Source: Litorimonas sp.
GTDB taxonomy: Bacteria; Pseudomonadota; Alphaproteobacteria; Caulobacterales; Maricaulaceae
DNA length: 57,527 nt
Reading direction: 5' to 3'
NCBI GenBank assembly: GCA_029936425.1
Contig: JAPYSU010000017.1
Span: 1-57,527, forward strand
Part shown: piece by piece, positions 17,252 to 26,576 of the stretch
Numbering within the stretch: position 1 is the stretch's first letter
How the letters are laid out: each line of letters starts with the position of its first letter
The notes under the pieces: generated by a model
Told to the model about the DNA's origin: nothing
The model's database searches: none
What the model saw: only the letters and a program-made list of their open reading frames with translations
Translations under genes and position numbers: made by a program

Positions 17252-19465
17252 CTAGAAACGCTTGGTGATTTCTGCGCCGTAAATTGTCGGCTCATTGATG
17301 AAGCCTGTCAGATTGTTGAAGTCGACCGCGCCTTCCAGCTCGGTGGCGTTGAAAATATTACGGGCAAAGGCCGCAATTTCAAACTCCCCCCCATTGTGAA
17401 CGTAGCCGCCCCGCAAACCGACCTCAGTCAAAGAGTCGCTGGAGAACTCGACGCTCTCATAGAGGAAGAAATTGACTTTGCTTCGGTAAGCAACATCGCC
17501 ATAGACAAAAATTTCACCGGAGTTTGAAATCGGAACACCATATCGCGCCGTTGCATTGGCAATATATTTTGGTGCTTGGGGCAAAGGATTGCCGTCAATC
17601 AACGCATTTCCTGTGGCTGGATTAATGTCGTCCAGAACCGTACAGCCTGCTCCGCAAGCCCCAACCTCCAGATCATCGTCCTGAATTTCCGTATCGTTCA
17701 GACTGAATCCCGCTGTGAGATCAAGACCCTCAACCGGGGAAAGAGACCCGTCAATTTCGACGCCGTAACCGACAACAGAATCAGCGTTAAGAAGCTGGTT
17801 GAAATTCCCGGATCCACCAACAGCCGTCAGTTGCTGATTATCGGTTTCAAAATAAAAGCCCGTGACATTGAACGTACCGCGCCCCCCAAAGAATTTTGTT
17901 TTCACACCTGTTTCCAGTGAATCGATCGTTTCCGTATCGGCGACTGTGACGACATCTCCGAAAACAAGGCGGCCTTGGACATTGGGCGCGCGGAAACCTC
18001 GGGCGTAACGGCCATAGACATTTACGTTTTCATTCACCTCATAATTAAGCGCAAGATCTCCTGACAGAACTGTGTCTGAGAGGTTACGCGTCAAGGGACC
18101 CAGAGGCGGCGCTCCAAACGGGCCTAAAGTACGGGACGCCTCAAAATCCTTATCTTCATAGGAAAGCCGAAGACCAGCCGTTAAAGTCAAATCCTGAGTG
18201 GCCTGCCATTCTGTCGACCCAAAAAGCGCAATCGCGGTTGTTTCCTGATCCTGAACGGCCCGGCCATTTTCGATGTCTCCGGCTAGCGTATCATAACTCA
18301 AATTTTCCAGCTCCAGATTTTCGTAGAAAACAAAGCCGCCAAGCGTCACATTGACGTTTTCGGTATGATCCCAATTGTAGCGAAGCTCCTGAGTATATTG
18401 GCCGTGACCGGTAATATTATCAGCGCTTGCAGCCGCAAATGGAATGAAGCCTGGTCCGGAAGGCGGTGCGAAAACGGCTCCAAATCCACCATCAACATCG
18501 CCGCGCGCTTCGATACTGATATTCTCATATGACGTCAGGGACGTAAGGACGCCTGGCCCCTTTTCGATATCAAGCTTCAAGCTGGCCCCAATATTGTCCA
18601 CATTCAAATTTTGATTAGCATCTTGTGCCGCCGTAAAACGGTCAAACTCCGGGACAAAATCATTAGTACCGGGCTGAATAACATTGGCACGGAAAACCCG
18701 AGAGCCTCCGTCAAGTGAGCGCCCATGAATATTCAATAAAGCTGTTACATCAGCTGTCGGCGTGTAGAGAAACTGCAGGCGACCAGCAAACTCTTCATAT
18801 TCTTCAAACCCTTCTTCTCTTGGGTTCGGCGCCACATTATCAATGTAATCATCGCGTCGCTGATAAAGACCGGAAAGACGGGCTGAAAGATTTTCCGACA
18901 GACCGCCGCTGATGGCCCCTTCCGCGTCAAATGTATCAAAACGACCATAAGCCAAACGGCCATAGCCTTCTGTCTCTTGCGTTGGCTTTGCACTCTCAAA
19001 AGCGATAACGCCTGCGGGCGTATTCCGGCCAAACAACGTACCCTGCGGCCCTCGCAATACTTCAAGACGATCCAAATCAAAGACAGGGAAACCTTTTAGA
19101 ATAGGGTTTTCAAGAACAACGCCATCGTAAACCAGGCTGACAGGCTGGTTTGCGTTCAAATCGAAATCAGTATTTCCGAGACCGCGAATGTAGAAACGAG
19201 GAAAAGCACGTCCAAAAGAGGTTTCGGCGTAAAGGCTAGGGACGCGTGCATTCAAAAACAGAATATCTTCTCCGCCAGAGCTGAGAACATCGAGTTTTTC
19301 GTCCTGTAACACTTCTACCGAAAGAGGCACGTCTTGCAGACTTTGCTCACGTTTCTGGGCTGTCACAACGACTTCGTCCGACGTTTGAGCGAAAGCCGGT
19401 GTGAGCGCGGTCGTGCCGTAAAGGGCAGCAGCCCCAAGGGCGGCTTTGGCGGTTAATTTAAACAA
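17252..19465 (-). CDS. TonB-dependent outer-membrane receptor
   Basis: This is an outer-membrane beta-barrel that imports a large or scarce nutrient using TonB energy. The order is: signal peptide ending TPAFA-QTS, TonB box (DEVVVTAQKR), plug domain (about 45-155, with VEVLRGPQGTLFGRNTPAG), and a barrel ending in a terminal Phe (EITKRF), the usual BAM signal. The length from the chosen start is 737 residues. I place the start at TTG 19463-19465, because GGAGA lies seven bases upstream and a clean signal peptide (MFKLTAKAALGAAALYG) results; an in-frame ATG at 19525 adds twenty residues that spoil the signal. The substrate is unknown, and no transporter partner is adjacent. Confidence 0.93.
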   Translation of the reverse strand: MFKLTAKAALGAAALYGTTALTPAFAQTSDEVVVTAQKREQSLQDVPLSVEVLQDEKLDVLSSGGEDILFLNARVPSLYAETSFGRAFPRFYIRGLGNTDFDLNANQPVSLVYDGVVLENPILKGFPVFDLDRLEVLRGPQGTLFGRNTPAGVIAFESAKPTQETEGYGRLAYGRFDTFDAEGAISGGLSENLSARLSGLYQRRDDYIDNVAPNPREEGFEEYEEFAGRLQFLYTPTADVTALLNIHGRSLDGGSRVFRANVIQPGTNDFVPEFDRFTAAQDANQNLNVDNIGASLKLDIEKGPGVLTSLTSYENISIEARGDVDGGFGAVFAPPSGPGFIPFAAASADNITGHGQYTQELRYNWDHTENVNVTLGGFVFYENLELENLSYDTLAGDIENGRAVQDQETTAIALFGSTEWQATQDLTLTAGLRLSYEDKDFEASRTLGPFGAPPLGPLTRNLSDTVLSGDLALNYEVNENVNVYGRYARGFRAPNVQGRLVFGDVVTVADTETIDSLETGVKTKFFGGRGTFNVTGFYFETDNQQLTAVGGSGNFNQLLNADSVVGYGVEIDGSLSPVEGLDLTAGFSLNDTEIQDDDLEVGACGAGCTVLDDINPATGNALIDGNPLPQAPKYIANATARYGVPISNSGEIFVYGDVAYRSKVNFFLYESVEFSSDSLTEVGLRGGYVHNGGEFEIAAFARNIFNATELEGAVDFNNLTGFINEPTIYGAEITKRF

Positions 19466-19659
19466 GGGCGAATCTCCGTGAAATCCATATTGAAGGCAAA
19501 ACTTGATGAGCCGCCTCACACACAATTTTTATTGAAACATCAAGTAGTTTAGACGTGATATCCCTTCACAATCAGTTGATTGCGAAGTTTCGTTGTAAAA
19601 ATGTCACTTTATATGCTGGTGGATGGAAAATAAGTCGCCCTCAGCAGACGACCAAGTGA

Positions 19660-21291
19660 TTAAACCAAACGACTTTGATCAAGAGCCGCTTTGACAAAGC
19701 CTTTAAATAAGGGGTGGGGGGCGAAAGGTCGGCTTTTTAGTTCAGGATGATATTGAACACCAACAAACCAAGGGTGATCCGGAATCTCCACGATTTCCGG
19801 AAGAACGCCATCCGGAGACATGCCGGAAAAGAGCAAACCAGCCTCTTCTAACTTGGATTTATAATCGACATTGACCTCATAGCGGTGCCGGTGACGTTCC
19901 TCAATTTCGGATTGGCCATATTCTTCCGCAACAAGCGAGCCTTTCGTCAATAAGGCGGGATAGGCGCCGAGTCTCATTGTGCCGCCAAGATCGGTCTGGC
20001 TGGTCCGCATCAGACGTTCATTTCCTTTTTTCCACTCCGTCATCAGCCCGACAACATTTGTACCGGTTTCGCCGAATTCCGAACTACTGGCATCCTCTAA
20101 GCCGGCCATATTTCGGGCGGCTTCCACTACGGCTAACTGCATGCCGAGGCAGATTCCGAAAAACGGAACTTTCTTGGTTCGCGCAAAAGTAACAGCTTTG
20201 ATCTTTCCTTCCGAGCCGCGCCCGCCAAATCCGCCTGGCACCAGTACAGCGTGAGCATCTTTAAGCATATAGGGGTCATCCGACTTTTCGAATTCTTCGG
20301 CCTCGACCCAGTTGATATTGACCTTTACCCTATTCGCAATTCCGCCGTGAACTAGCGCCTCCGTAATGGATTTATAGGCATCCGGTAGGATTGTGTATTT
20401 ACCGACGACTGCAATATTTACTTCCCCGGCATCAGGGTTTTCCAATGTTTTGGAAATGTCCCACCATCCGCTAAGGTCTGCATCAGGCGGATTGACCACG
20501 CCAAAATGGTTCAGCACTTCAACGTCCAGACCTTCGGCGTGATAAGCGAGCGGAACATCATAAATAGATGGCGCGTCCAAACCCTGAATGACAGCGCTTT
20601 CGCGAACGTTACAGAACCGGGCAATTTTTTTACGGTCCCCGGCTTGCACGGGACGGTCCGCGCGGCACAAAAGAATATCCGGTTGGATACCAATGGACCG
20701 AAGTTCTTTAACGCTATGCTGGGTGGGTTTGGTTTTCATCTCACCTGCGGCGCCGATATAGGGCAAGAGGGTAACATGGAGGAAACAGGTCTGGCCGCGC
20801 GGGAGTTCCTGATCAAGCTGTCGCAAGGCTTCGAAAAACGGTAAGCCTTCAATATCGCCGACTGTGCCGCCAACTTCGCATAACACAAAATCGACATCTC
20901 CTGCATCTGACAGGACAAACTCTTTTATTTCATTGGTGACATGAGGGATGACCTGAACCGTCGCGCCAAGATAGTCCCCGCGTCGTTCGGCGGCAATGAT
21001 ATTGGAATAAATGCGGCCTGTCGTGATGTTGTCAGACTGGGCAGCACTCACCCCGGTAAAGCGTTCATAGTGGCCCAAATCCAGATCGGTTTCCGCCCCA
21101 TCATCCGTGACGTAAACCTCGCCGTGCTGGTAGGGGCTCATAGTGCCCGGATCGACGTTCAAATAAGGATCGAGCTTGCGCAAGCGAACTTTATAGCCCC
21201 TCGCCTGTAAAAGCGCTCCGAGAGCGGCTGATGCCAATCCCTTGCCGAGTGACGACACAACGCCGCCTGTAATGAATATATAACGTGGCAT
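19660..21291 (-). CDS. pyrG: CTP synthase
   Basis: This enzyme makes CTP from UTP, ATP and glutamine. The N-terminal synthase domain begins RYIFITGGVVSSLGKGLASA and continues to about residue 265. The C-terminal class I glutamine amidotransferase domain has the nucleophile Cys in FGICLGMQ and the His/Glu pair in VQYHPE. The chain is 543 residues, full length. It follows secG by 41 bases on the same strand, a pair common in alphaproteobacteria. Confidence 0.98.
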   Translation of the reverse strand: MPRYIFITGGVVSSLGKGLASAALGALLQARGYKVRLRKLDPYLNVDPGTMSPYQHGEVYVTDDGAETDLDLGHYERFTGVSAAQSDNITTGRIYSNIIAAERRGDYLGATVQVIPHVTNEIKEFVLSDAGDVDFVLCEVGGTVGDIEGLPFFEALRQLDQELPRGQTCFLHVTLLPYIGAAGEMKTKPTQHSVKELRSIGIQPDILLCRADRPVQAGDRKKIARFCNVRESAVIQGLDAPSIYDVPLAYHAEGLDVEVLNHFGVVNPPDADLSGWWDISKTLENPDAGEVNIAVVGKYTILPDAYKSITEALVHGGIANRVKVNINWVEAEEFEKSDDPYMLKDAHAVLVPGGFGGRGSEGKIKAVTFARTKKVPFFGICLGMQLAVVEAARNMAGLEDASSSEFGETGTNVVGLMTEWKKGNERLMRTSQTDLGGTMRLGAYPALLTKGSLVAEEYGQSEIEERHRHRYEVNVDYKSKLEEAGLLFSGMSPDGVLPEIVEIPDHPWFVGVQYHPELKSRPFAPHPLFKGFVKAALDQSRLV

Positions 21292-21332
21292 AGCCCGCTC
21301 TCTTTACTGTCCGCGGGCTGAATTAAGACGGA

Positions 21333-21779
21333 TTATTCGTCCTCAGGCGTACCCTCGGGTTCTGAAGCTGAGGTTTCGTCCGATGTTTCAGTTTCTGTGG
21401 TTTCCGGCGTTAAGTCCGGTATTTGCACAGCAATTTCGGGCGTCTCAGTTTCTTCTTCCAACGGGGTTGTCGTATCGTTTGAATCGAGGGCTGGCGTCAA
21501 GGGGGCAACAGCATTTGTATCATCAAACTCTGAAGATTCTTGATTTTCCATGTTGAAAACAACTGAAAGCGCCAAACAGTTGATAATGAAAACTGCTCCT
21601 AGAATCGCTGTCATTCGGGCAATGGATGTTGTCGCCGAACGGCCGGACATCAATCCGCCGCCACCGCCGCCACCGCCGCCGCCAATCCCAAGCGCACCGC
21701 CTTCGGATCTTTGGATAAGAATAAGACCCGTCAGGATGACGCTGATAATCAACTGGATGATAAGGAGGACTGTGGACAT
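21333..21779 (-). CDS. secG: Preprotein translocase subunit SecG
   Basis: This is an accessory membrane subunit of the SecYEG channel. Two hydrophobic helices (about 3-22 and 52-72) flank a conserved loop, LIQRSEGGALGIGGGG. The chain has 148 residues, longer than the 75-110 typical of SecG, because of an acidic Thr/Glu/Pro-rich tail of about 70 residues after the second helix. The ten-glycine run is encoded by a GGN-rich tract, but the frame stays open through it. It lies upstream of pyrG in the same operon. Confidence 0.92.
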   Translation of the reverse strand: MSTVLLIIQLIISVILTGLILIQRSEGGALGIGGGGGGGGGGLMSGRSATTSIARMTAILGAVFIINCLALSVVFNMENQESSEFDDTNAVAPLTPALDSNDTTTPLEEETETPEIAVQIPDLTPETTETETSDETSASEPEGTPEDE

Positions 21780-21890
21780 GTATTTTTCTCTGCAACGTCT
21801 TATGGTGCGGGATGAATTTGCAGCGCGATTAGACCATTCAGGTCGGCATGACCAGAGGGAATTACAAGTCCGAAAGCTCAGAGACTTGCT

Positions 21891-22433
21891 TTAACATTCT
21901 TTTGCCGCCGCTATTCCTTTTAAATATCCGCGGCGGGCGACCCCTTTGCGATAGGACTTCTCGACTTCTTTATCATATTTGGCGGCTCCAGACGCCTGTC
22001 TTATCAGACTCCGAAACGGAATGAGCCCACCTACAGTGGAGGACACGGCGTTTAAAGCCGTCTGGCTCATAGAGCCGTCCGACTCCTCTGTGTTGTCAAC
22101 ATCCTTACCCAATAGCTGGGTCAGTTTATCAATTTCGACCATCAATTTGTCACAGGAACTATCTGCCGGCATGAGATAGGGATTTTCCATACTTTCCAAA
22201 AGATAAGGAATTTCTGATTTTCTGAGGTTAATATCACCCAAGGGGGTAAGAACCGCCTCCCCTAAATTAGGTGAGTCATCCAGACTGTCGATACCCTCGG
22301 GGGAGGCACCGGTTGTCACAACGCTTGCCGTTTGACTGGCTTGAGAGCTCATGCGGTTAAACGTTTCTTTCGGAGACGTTGAACAACCGGCCAATGCAAA
22401 GACCACAGCCAGGAATGAAAAATATAATTTCAT
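21891..22433 (-). CDS. Conserved lipoprotein of unknown function
   Basis: This 180-residue predicted lipoprotein has the lipobox VFALAGC, Cys at about position 17. A central block (TPLGDINLRKSEIPYLLE) is followed by PY-containing and Asp-rich segments, and then a C-terminal region ending ARRGYLKGIAAAKEC. I have a memory of similar lipoproteins in Caulobacterales and Sphingomonadales, but I know no function. I use ATG 22431-22433; a TTG two codons upstream is also open. It precedes secG on the same strand, in the place where tpiA often stands. Confidence 0.75.
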   Translation of the reverse strand: MKLYFSFLAVVFALAGCSTSPKETFNRMSSQASQTASVVTTGASPEGIDSLDDSPNLGEAVLTPLGDINLRKSEIPYLLESMENPYLMPADSSCDKLMVEIDKLTQLLGKDVDNTEESDGSMSQTALNAVSSTVGGLIPFRSLIRQASGAAKYDKEVEKSYRKGVARRGYLKGIAAAKEC

Positions 22434-22502
22434 ATCCAAAATGTAGTCCGACCGAAATCTATTGTAAAATTGCCAATCGGACAGATTACCGTAATCTATG
22501 GT

Positions 22503-23297
22503 CTAAATTAGTCCCGCGAGTGGAGAACTGGGGTCAGCATACATTTTCTTGGGCATACGTCCCGCGAGATAGGCTTCGCGCCCGGCAATCACAGCATGTT
22601 TCATCGCCCGCGCCATTCGAATCGGGTCTTTGGCTTCAGCGATGGCTGTATTCATTAACACACCATCGCACCCAAGCTCCATCGCTGCCGTGGCGTCAGA
22701 CGCCGTCCCGACCCCTGCATCGACAATTACGGGAACCTTTGTCTGTTCGACAATCAGGCGAATATTGACAGGATTCTGTATACCGAGACCGGATCCAATC
22801 GGCGCGCCAAGAGGCATAATAGCCGCGCAGCCCATATCTTCGAGCTTTTTGGCAAAAACGGGATCATCAGAGCAATACACCATCACCTCAAAGCCGTCTT
22901 TCAAGAGTAGTTCTGCGGCACGAAGGGTTTCTTCCATATCGGGATAAAGATGTTTCGGGTCAGACAAGACTTCCAGCTTCACAAGATCCCAACCACCGGC
23001 TTCACGGGCAAGCCGCAAAGTGCGGACCGCGTCTTCACCCGTAAAACAGCCCGCCGTATTTGGCAGGTAAGTCGTTTTTTCCGGACTGATAAAATCCGCC
23101 AGCATCGGGGCCTTTGGATCAGACAGATTCACCCGCCGCACAGCCACGGTCACAATATCTGCGCCGGAAGCTTCAAGCGCGTCGGCATTCTGGGCGTAAT
23201 CTTTATATTTGCCTGTTCCGATAATCAGACGTGAATTGAATTCCCGTCCGGCAACAACAAGTTTGTCAGATGTGTCTTGCACGGCTGAGTCTGGCAC
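22503..23297 (-). CDS. thiG: Thiazole synthase ThiG
   Basis: This enzyme forms the thiazole phosphate of thiamine from 1-deoxy-D-xylulose 5-phosphate, dehydroglycine/iminoglycine and ThiS-thiocarboxylate. TIM-barrel landmarks are SRLIIGTGKY, VAVRRVNL, VMVYCSDDP and the phosphate loop DAGVGTASDA. The length of 264 residues is normal. The start is a GTG that overlaps the thiS stop by one base (TAGTG), so coupling is likely. Only thiS and thiG are here; thiC, thiE and thiO/thiH must lie elsewhere. Confidence 0.95.
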   Translation of the reverse strand: MPDSAVQDTSDKLVVAGREFNSRLIIGTGKYKDYAQNADALEASGADIVTVAVRRVNLSDPKAPMLADFISPEKTTYLPNTAGCFTGEDAVRTLRLAREAGGWDLVKLEVLSDPKHLYPDMEETLRAAELLLKDGFEVMVYCSDDPVFAKKLEDMGCAAIMPLGAPIGSGLGIQNPVNIRLIVEQTKVPVIVDAGVGTASDATAAMELGCDGVLMNTAIAEAKDPIRMARAMKHAVIAGREAYLAGRMPKKMYADPSSPLAGLI

Positions 23298-23497
23298 TAT
23301 CCGCCTCCGATAAAATGAATGATTTCAAGTCTGTCGCCTTCGGACAGCTTCACATCGCCAAATGTCGACTTGGGAACGACTTCCAAATTGCGTTCAACCG
23401 CGATTTTCTTATTCGGCAGGCCCAGATGCGCGATCAATCCAGTTATGGTCAAATCGTCGGGCAAAGTATGAATTTCACCGTTCAAAGTCAGCTTCAC
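23297..23497 (-). CDS. thiS: Sulfur carrier protein ThiS
   Basis: This is a 66-residue ubiquitin-fold sulfur carrier that donates sulfur to ThiG after C-terminal thiocarboxylation. The C-terminus is HFIGGG; the family ends in Gly-Gly, so the final glycine is one more than usual. The start is a GTG, fixed by an AGGAGG just upstream on the minus strand. I saw no TPP riboswitch in the 61 bases between thiS and the divergent aroQ. Confidence 0.9.
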   Translation of the reverse strand: MKLTLNGEIHTLPDDLTITGLIAHLGLPNKKIAVERNLEVVPKSTFGDVKLSEGDRLEIIHFIGGG

Positions 23498-23558
23498 AAG
23501 GCCTCCTTACAGGCTTTAGCATTGCAGAGCGCGTTACCATGGCATAAAGGCTCTCTCA

Positions 23559-23996
23559 ATGACGAAAGCCATCTATATCCTCAACGGACCAAACCTCAAC
23601 AGGCTCGGCTCAAGAGAGCCTGAGATATATGGGTCTAAAACCTTGGCCGATATTGAATCCGAGTGCCGGTCGGCCACAGATCACGATATCGTTTTTAAAC
23701 AGAGCAATATTGAGGGCGAAATCGTTGAGCATATTCAAGAGGCTGCAGATAAGGCCTCTGCCCTGCTGATTAACCCCGCCGCCTATACGCATACTTCTAT
23801 AGCGATATATGACGCCTTAAAGCTGCTCGATATTCCAATCGTGGAAATCCACTTGTCGCAACCGGCAAAGCGTGAAAGTTTTCGGCAAAGATCCTATGTG
23901 GCAGAAGCCGCAACAGGAACAATTAGCGGTTTCGGTGCTAATTCTTATCAATTGGGGCTGCAAGCCGTTCTAAATTTGTTAAAGATGAAAAATTAG
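23559..23996 (+). CDS. aroQ: 3-dehydroquinate dehydratase, type II
   Basis: This shikimate pathway enzyme converts 3-dehydroquinate to 3-dehydroshikimate. The 145 residues show all type II motifs: NGPNLNRLGSREPEIYG with the catalytic Arg and Tyr, INPAAYTHTS with the Asn/His region, and EIHLSQPAKRESFRQRSY. The catalytic loop has PEIYG. It begins the aroQ-accB-accC group that is common in alphaproteobacteria; accB follows after 60 bases. Confidence 0.97.
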   Translation: MTKAIYILNGPNLNRLGSREPEIYGSKTLADIESECRSATDHDIVFKQSNIEGEIVEHIQEAADKASALLINPAAYTHTSIAIYDALKLLDIPIVEIHLSQPAKRESFRQRSYVAEAATGTISGFGANSYQLGLQAVLNLLKMKN

Positions 23997-24056
23997 GCGA
24001 CTCGCAGACACAAAACTTAACTCGACTAAAAGCCTGAACGAAAAGAGAGAGACGTA

Positions 24057-24563
24057 ATGGCCACGCCCAAAAAAGAAAACGAAAAAAAAGATAACGCGAA
24101 TGAAGGCAGTGATGTCGATTTGGTTCGCGAATTGGCGGATATTCTAAACGACACCGACCTCACCGAAATTGAAATGAAAAAGGGCGATTTGAAAATCCGC
24201 GTCGCCAAAGGCGGCGGACAAATGGTTCAAGCCTACGCCGCCCCGCAAGCTCCGACTCCCGTTCAGTCGGCGCCCGCCACATCTTCCGCGGCGGCTGAAA
24301 GCCAAGAAGACACCGCGTCTGGTCCGCATAAGGATTCGACGACCTCGCCTATGGTCGGCACGGCTTATACCCGTCCCTCCCCCGACGCGGATCCATTTGT
24401 AAAAGTGGGTGATAGCGTCGAAGAAGGCGACACAATTTTGCTCGTCGAAGCCATGAAAACCTTCAACCCGATTACAGCGCCCCGATCCGGTAAAGTTGAA
24501 AAGGTATATGTTGAAGACGCTCAGCCAGTCGAATTTGGCGAAGCCCTCTTTGTGATTGTTTAA
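24057..24563 (+). CDS. accB: Biotin carboxyl carrier protein AccB
   Basis: This is the carrier subunit of acetyl-CoA carboxylase. After a charged N-terminus and helical region comes an Ala/Pro-rich flexible linker (about 62-95). The biotinyl domain follows with EAMKTFNPI, biotinylated at Lys134. At 168 residues it is of usual length. accC follows within 50 bases, and the two are surely co-transcribed. Confidence 0.97.
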   Translation: MATPKKENEKKDNANEGSDVDLVRELADILNDTDLTEIEMKKGDLKIRVAKGGGQMVQAYAAPQAPTPVQSAPATSSAAAESQEDTASGPHKDSTTSPMVGTAYTRPSPDADPFVKVGDSVEEGDTILLVEAMKTFNPITAPRSGKVEKVYVEDAQPVEFGEALFVIV

Positions 24564-24607
24564 TCGATATGTCTCCTGCGACCGAAAAAGGGCCGGGAAA
24601 GCCGGAT

Positions 24608-25951
24608 ATGTTCAAGAAAATCCTGATCGCGAACCGGGGCGAAATCGCCTTGCGTATCCACCGTGCCTGTAAAGAAATGGGCATCAACACGGTGGCCGTC
24701 CATTCAGAAGCCGACCGCAATGCCATGCATGTTCGCCTCGCCGATGAGAGCGTTTGTATCGGCCCGAACAGCGCGACCGAAAGCTATCTTAATATTCCTG
24801 CCATCATTGCGGCGTGTGAAATCACTGGCGCCGACGCCGTCCATCCTGGCTATGGCTTTTTGTCTGAAAACGCGAAATTCGCTGATATCGTCGAAGCCCA
24901 TGGCATGGCCTTTATTGGCCCCACGGCAGAACATATCCGCATAATGGGCGATAAGATCACGGCAAAGAAAACCGTTATGGACGCCGGAATCCCCTGCGTA
25001 CCCGGTTCCGAGGGCAGCGTCGAAACATATGAAGATGCTCAAAAAGTCGCGAAAGATGTCGGCTTCCCACTGCTCGTAAAAGCCGCAGCTGGCGGCGGCG
25101 GGCGCGGTATGCGTCTGGCCGAGACCCCTGAGAAACTAAAAGAAGCTCTCTCTGCGGCGCAGCAGGAAGCCATCGCCGCTTTTGGCAATGGTGAAGTATA
25201 TCTAGAGCGCTACCTCACAGGGCCGCGCCACATCGAAATTCAAGTTCTGGCCGACACCCATGGCAATGTTGTCCATCTGGGCGAACGGGACTGCTCTTTA
25301 CAGCGCCGCAACCAGAAAGTTTTAGAGGAAGCGCCCTCTCCTACTCTAACGGCTAAAGAGCGCGAAGACATCGGCATGGTCGTTGCGAATGCGATTAAGA
25401 AAATCGGTTATCGCGGCGCGGGCACGATCGAGTTCCTCTATGAAAAAGGCGAGTTTTTCTTCATCGAGATGAACACCCGACTTCAGGTCGAGCATCCGGT
25501 GACAGAGGAAATTACCGGAATTGATCTGGTGCGCGAGCAAATTCGTATCGCCTCAGGCTTGCCGCTCAACTACTCGCAAAAAGATATCAAATTCCAGGGT
25601 CACGCGATTGAATGCCGTATCAATGCGGAAAACCCAAAAACATTTGCGCCGTCACCTGGAAAAGTTATTGAGTTTCATACCCCGGGCGGCATGAATACCC
25701 GCCTCGATTCAGCGCTCTACGCCGGATATTCCATCCCGCCCTATTATGACAGCCTGATCGGCAAACTCATCGTCTGGGGCAATACCCGCGAAGGCGCGAT
25801 TCTGCGTTTGCGCCGGGCGTTGGGAGAGATGGTTATCACAGGGGTCGAGACAACAAAGCCTCTTCACGAAGCCTTGCTGGATGATCCTGACTTTCAGAAG
25901 GGTGATTATAACATTCACTGGCTGGAAAAATGGCTTAAAGAACAAGAGTAA
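24608..25951 (+). CDS. accC: Biotin carboxylase AccC
   Basis: This ATP-grasp enzyme carboxylates the biotin on AccB, the first step of fatty acid synthesis. It has an N-terminal biotin carboxylase fold (KILIANRGEIALRIHRAC), ATP-binding glycine loop (KAAAGGGGRGMRL), catalytic EMNTRLQVEHPVTE, and the C-terminal domain. The length is 447 residues from ATG 24608 (MFKKIL), where homologues begin; an ATG at 24569 would add thirteen unlikely residues. The gene ends 104 bases before the convergent RDD gene. Confidence 0.97.
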   Translation: MFKKILIANRGEIALRIHRACKEMGINTVAVHSEADRNAMHVRLADESVCIGPNSATESYLNIPAIIAACEITGADAVHPGYGFLSENAKFADIVEAHGMAFIGPTAEHIRIMGDKITAKKTVMDAGIPCVPGSEGSVETYEDAQKVAKDVGFPLLVKAAAGGGGRGMRLAETPEKLKEALSAAQQEAIAAFGNGEVYLERYLTGPRHIEIQVLADTHGNVVHLGERDCSLQRRNQKVLEEAPSPTLTAKEREDIGMVVANAIKKIGYRGAGTIEFLYEKGEFFFIEMNTRLQVEHPVTEEITGIDLVREQIRIASGLPLNYSQKDIKFQGHAIECRINAENPKTFAPSPGKVIEFHTPGGMNTRLDSALYAGYSIPPYYDSLIGKLIVWGNTREGAILRLRRALGEMVITGVETTKPLHEALLDDPDFQKGDYNIHWLEKWLKEQE

Positions 25952-26054
25952 AGTTCAGAGTATTTTCTTTCTGCGCTCCCGGAGCTGCAATCCCATCCGT
26001 TGGTGATTTAACCATGAAACGAAAGTATAGAATTCCTGTTTCTTACAACGTAAA

Positions 26055-26576
26055 TTAAGGCTCTCTTACTATCACAATACTCAAAATCCGTTCCGCTATG
26101 GACTGTTTGGGAGTGATGATCGCCATGATCAGGTAAAAAAGTACAAGCCCTTGCGCCACAATCATCATAATCAAAGCCCCTATTGAAGGCGGCTCCAGGA
26201 ACGGTTTGGCAGACCCATACCAAATTGCGCTATGCGCAATTTCCCAAGGTAAGAGTAAAATAATAGCACGCGAAAAAGCACGCTTAAATGATACAGGCCT
26301 GCCTTCGATAGTCAAAACTTGCAATCCAAAAACGCGTTTCCCGAATGAAGCCTTTTTGGAAGAAGATTCTGTCGCGGAAAAGTACAATAAAGCAGGTAGA
26401 GTAAGAGTAAAAAATGCAATCAGATGACCAATAATTGCAGATTGGTATAATGAAAAATGGAAGTAATTTTGAGCGGCTAAAACTATTAGGCCAAGACAGA
26501 TAGCAAAAGCCAAAATCAGACTACAATCAAAAATATAGGCAAATATTCGCCGCCATAAGATATCAAGGTCTGTCAT
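26055..26576 (-). CDS. RDD-family membrane protein
   Basis: This is a 173-residue inner-membrane protein of the RDD family, whose members have been linked to ion exchange and stress, though the function here is unknown. It shows an early RRIFAYIFDCSLI helix, a Lys/Arg-rich KASFGKRVFGLQVL segment and FKRAFSRAIILL before the last helices. The start is ATG 26574-26576, inside the end of crtB (14-base overlap), with an AAGGA about ten bases upstream. Base composition is unlike crtB: 18 of 60 bases are G or C at 26401-26460. It is probably co-expressed as the last gene of the crt operon. Confidence 0.85.
   Translation of the reverse strand: MTDLDILWRRIFAYIFDCSLILAFAICLGLIVLAAQNYFHFSLYQSAIIGHLIAFFTLTLPALLYFSATESSSKKASFGKRVFGLQVLTIEGRPVSFKRAFSRAIILLLPWEIAHSAIWYGSAKPFLEPPSIGALIMMIVAQGLVLFYLIMAIITPKQSIAERILSIVIVREP

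Noticed and set aside
21660..21700. Slippage or assembly error in the glycine-coding run of secG
   Set aside because: The frame remains open on both sides and both helices are in the same frame.
23498..23558. TPP riboswitch ahead of thiS
   Set aside because: The space is only 61 bases and lacks the conserved CUGAGA-type core.
25952..26054. Terminator between accC and the RDD gene
   Set aside because: A GCTC-CGG-GAGC hairpin is too short and lacks a T tract next to it.
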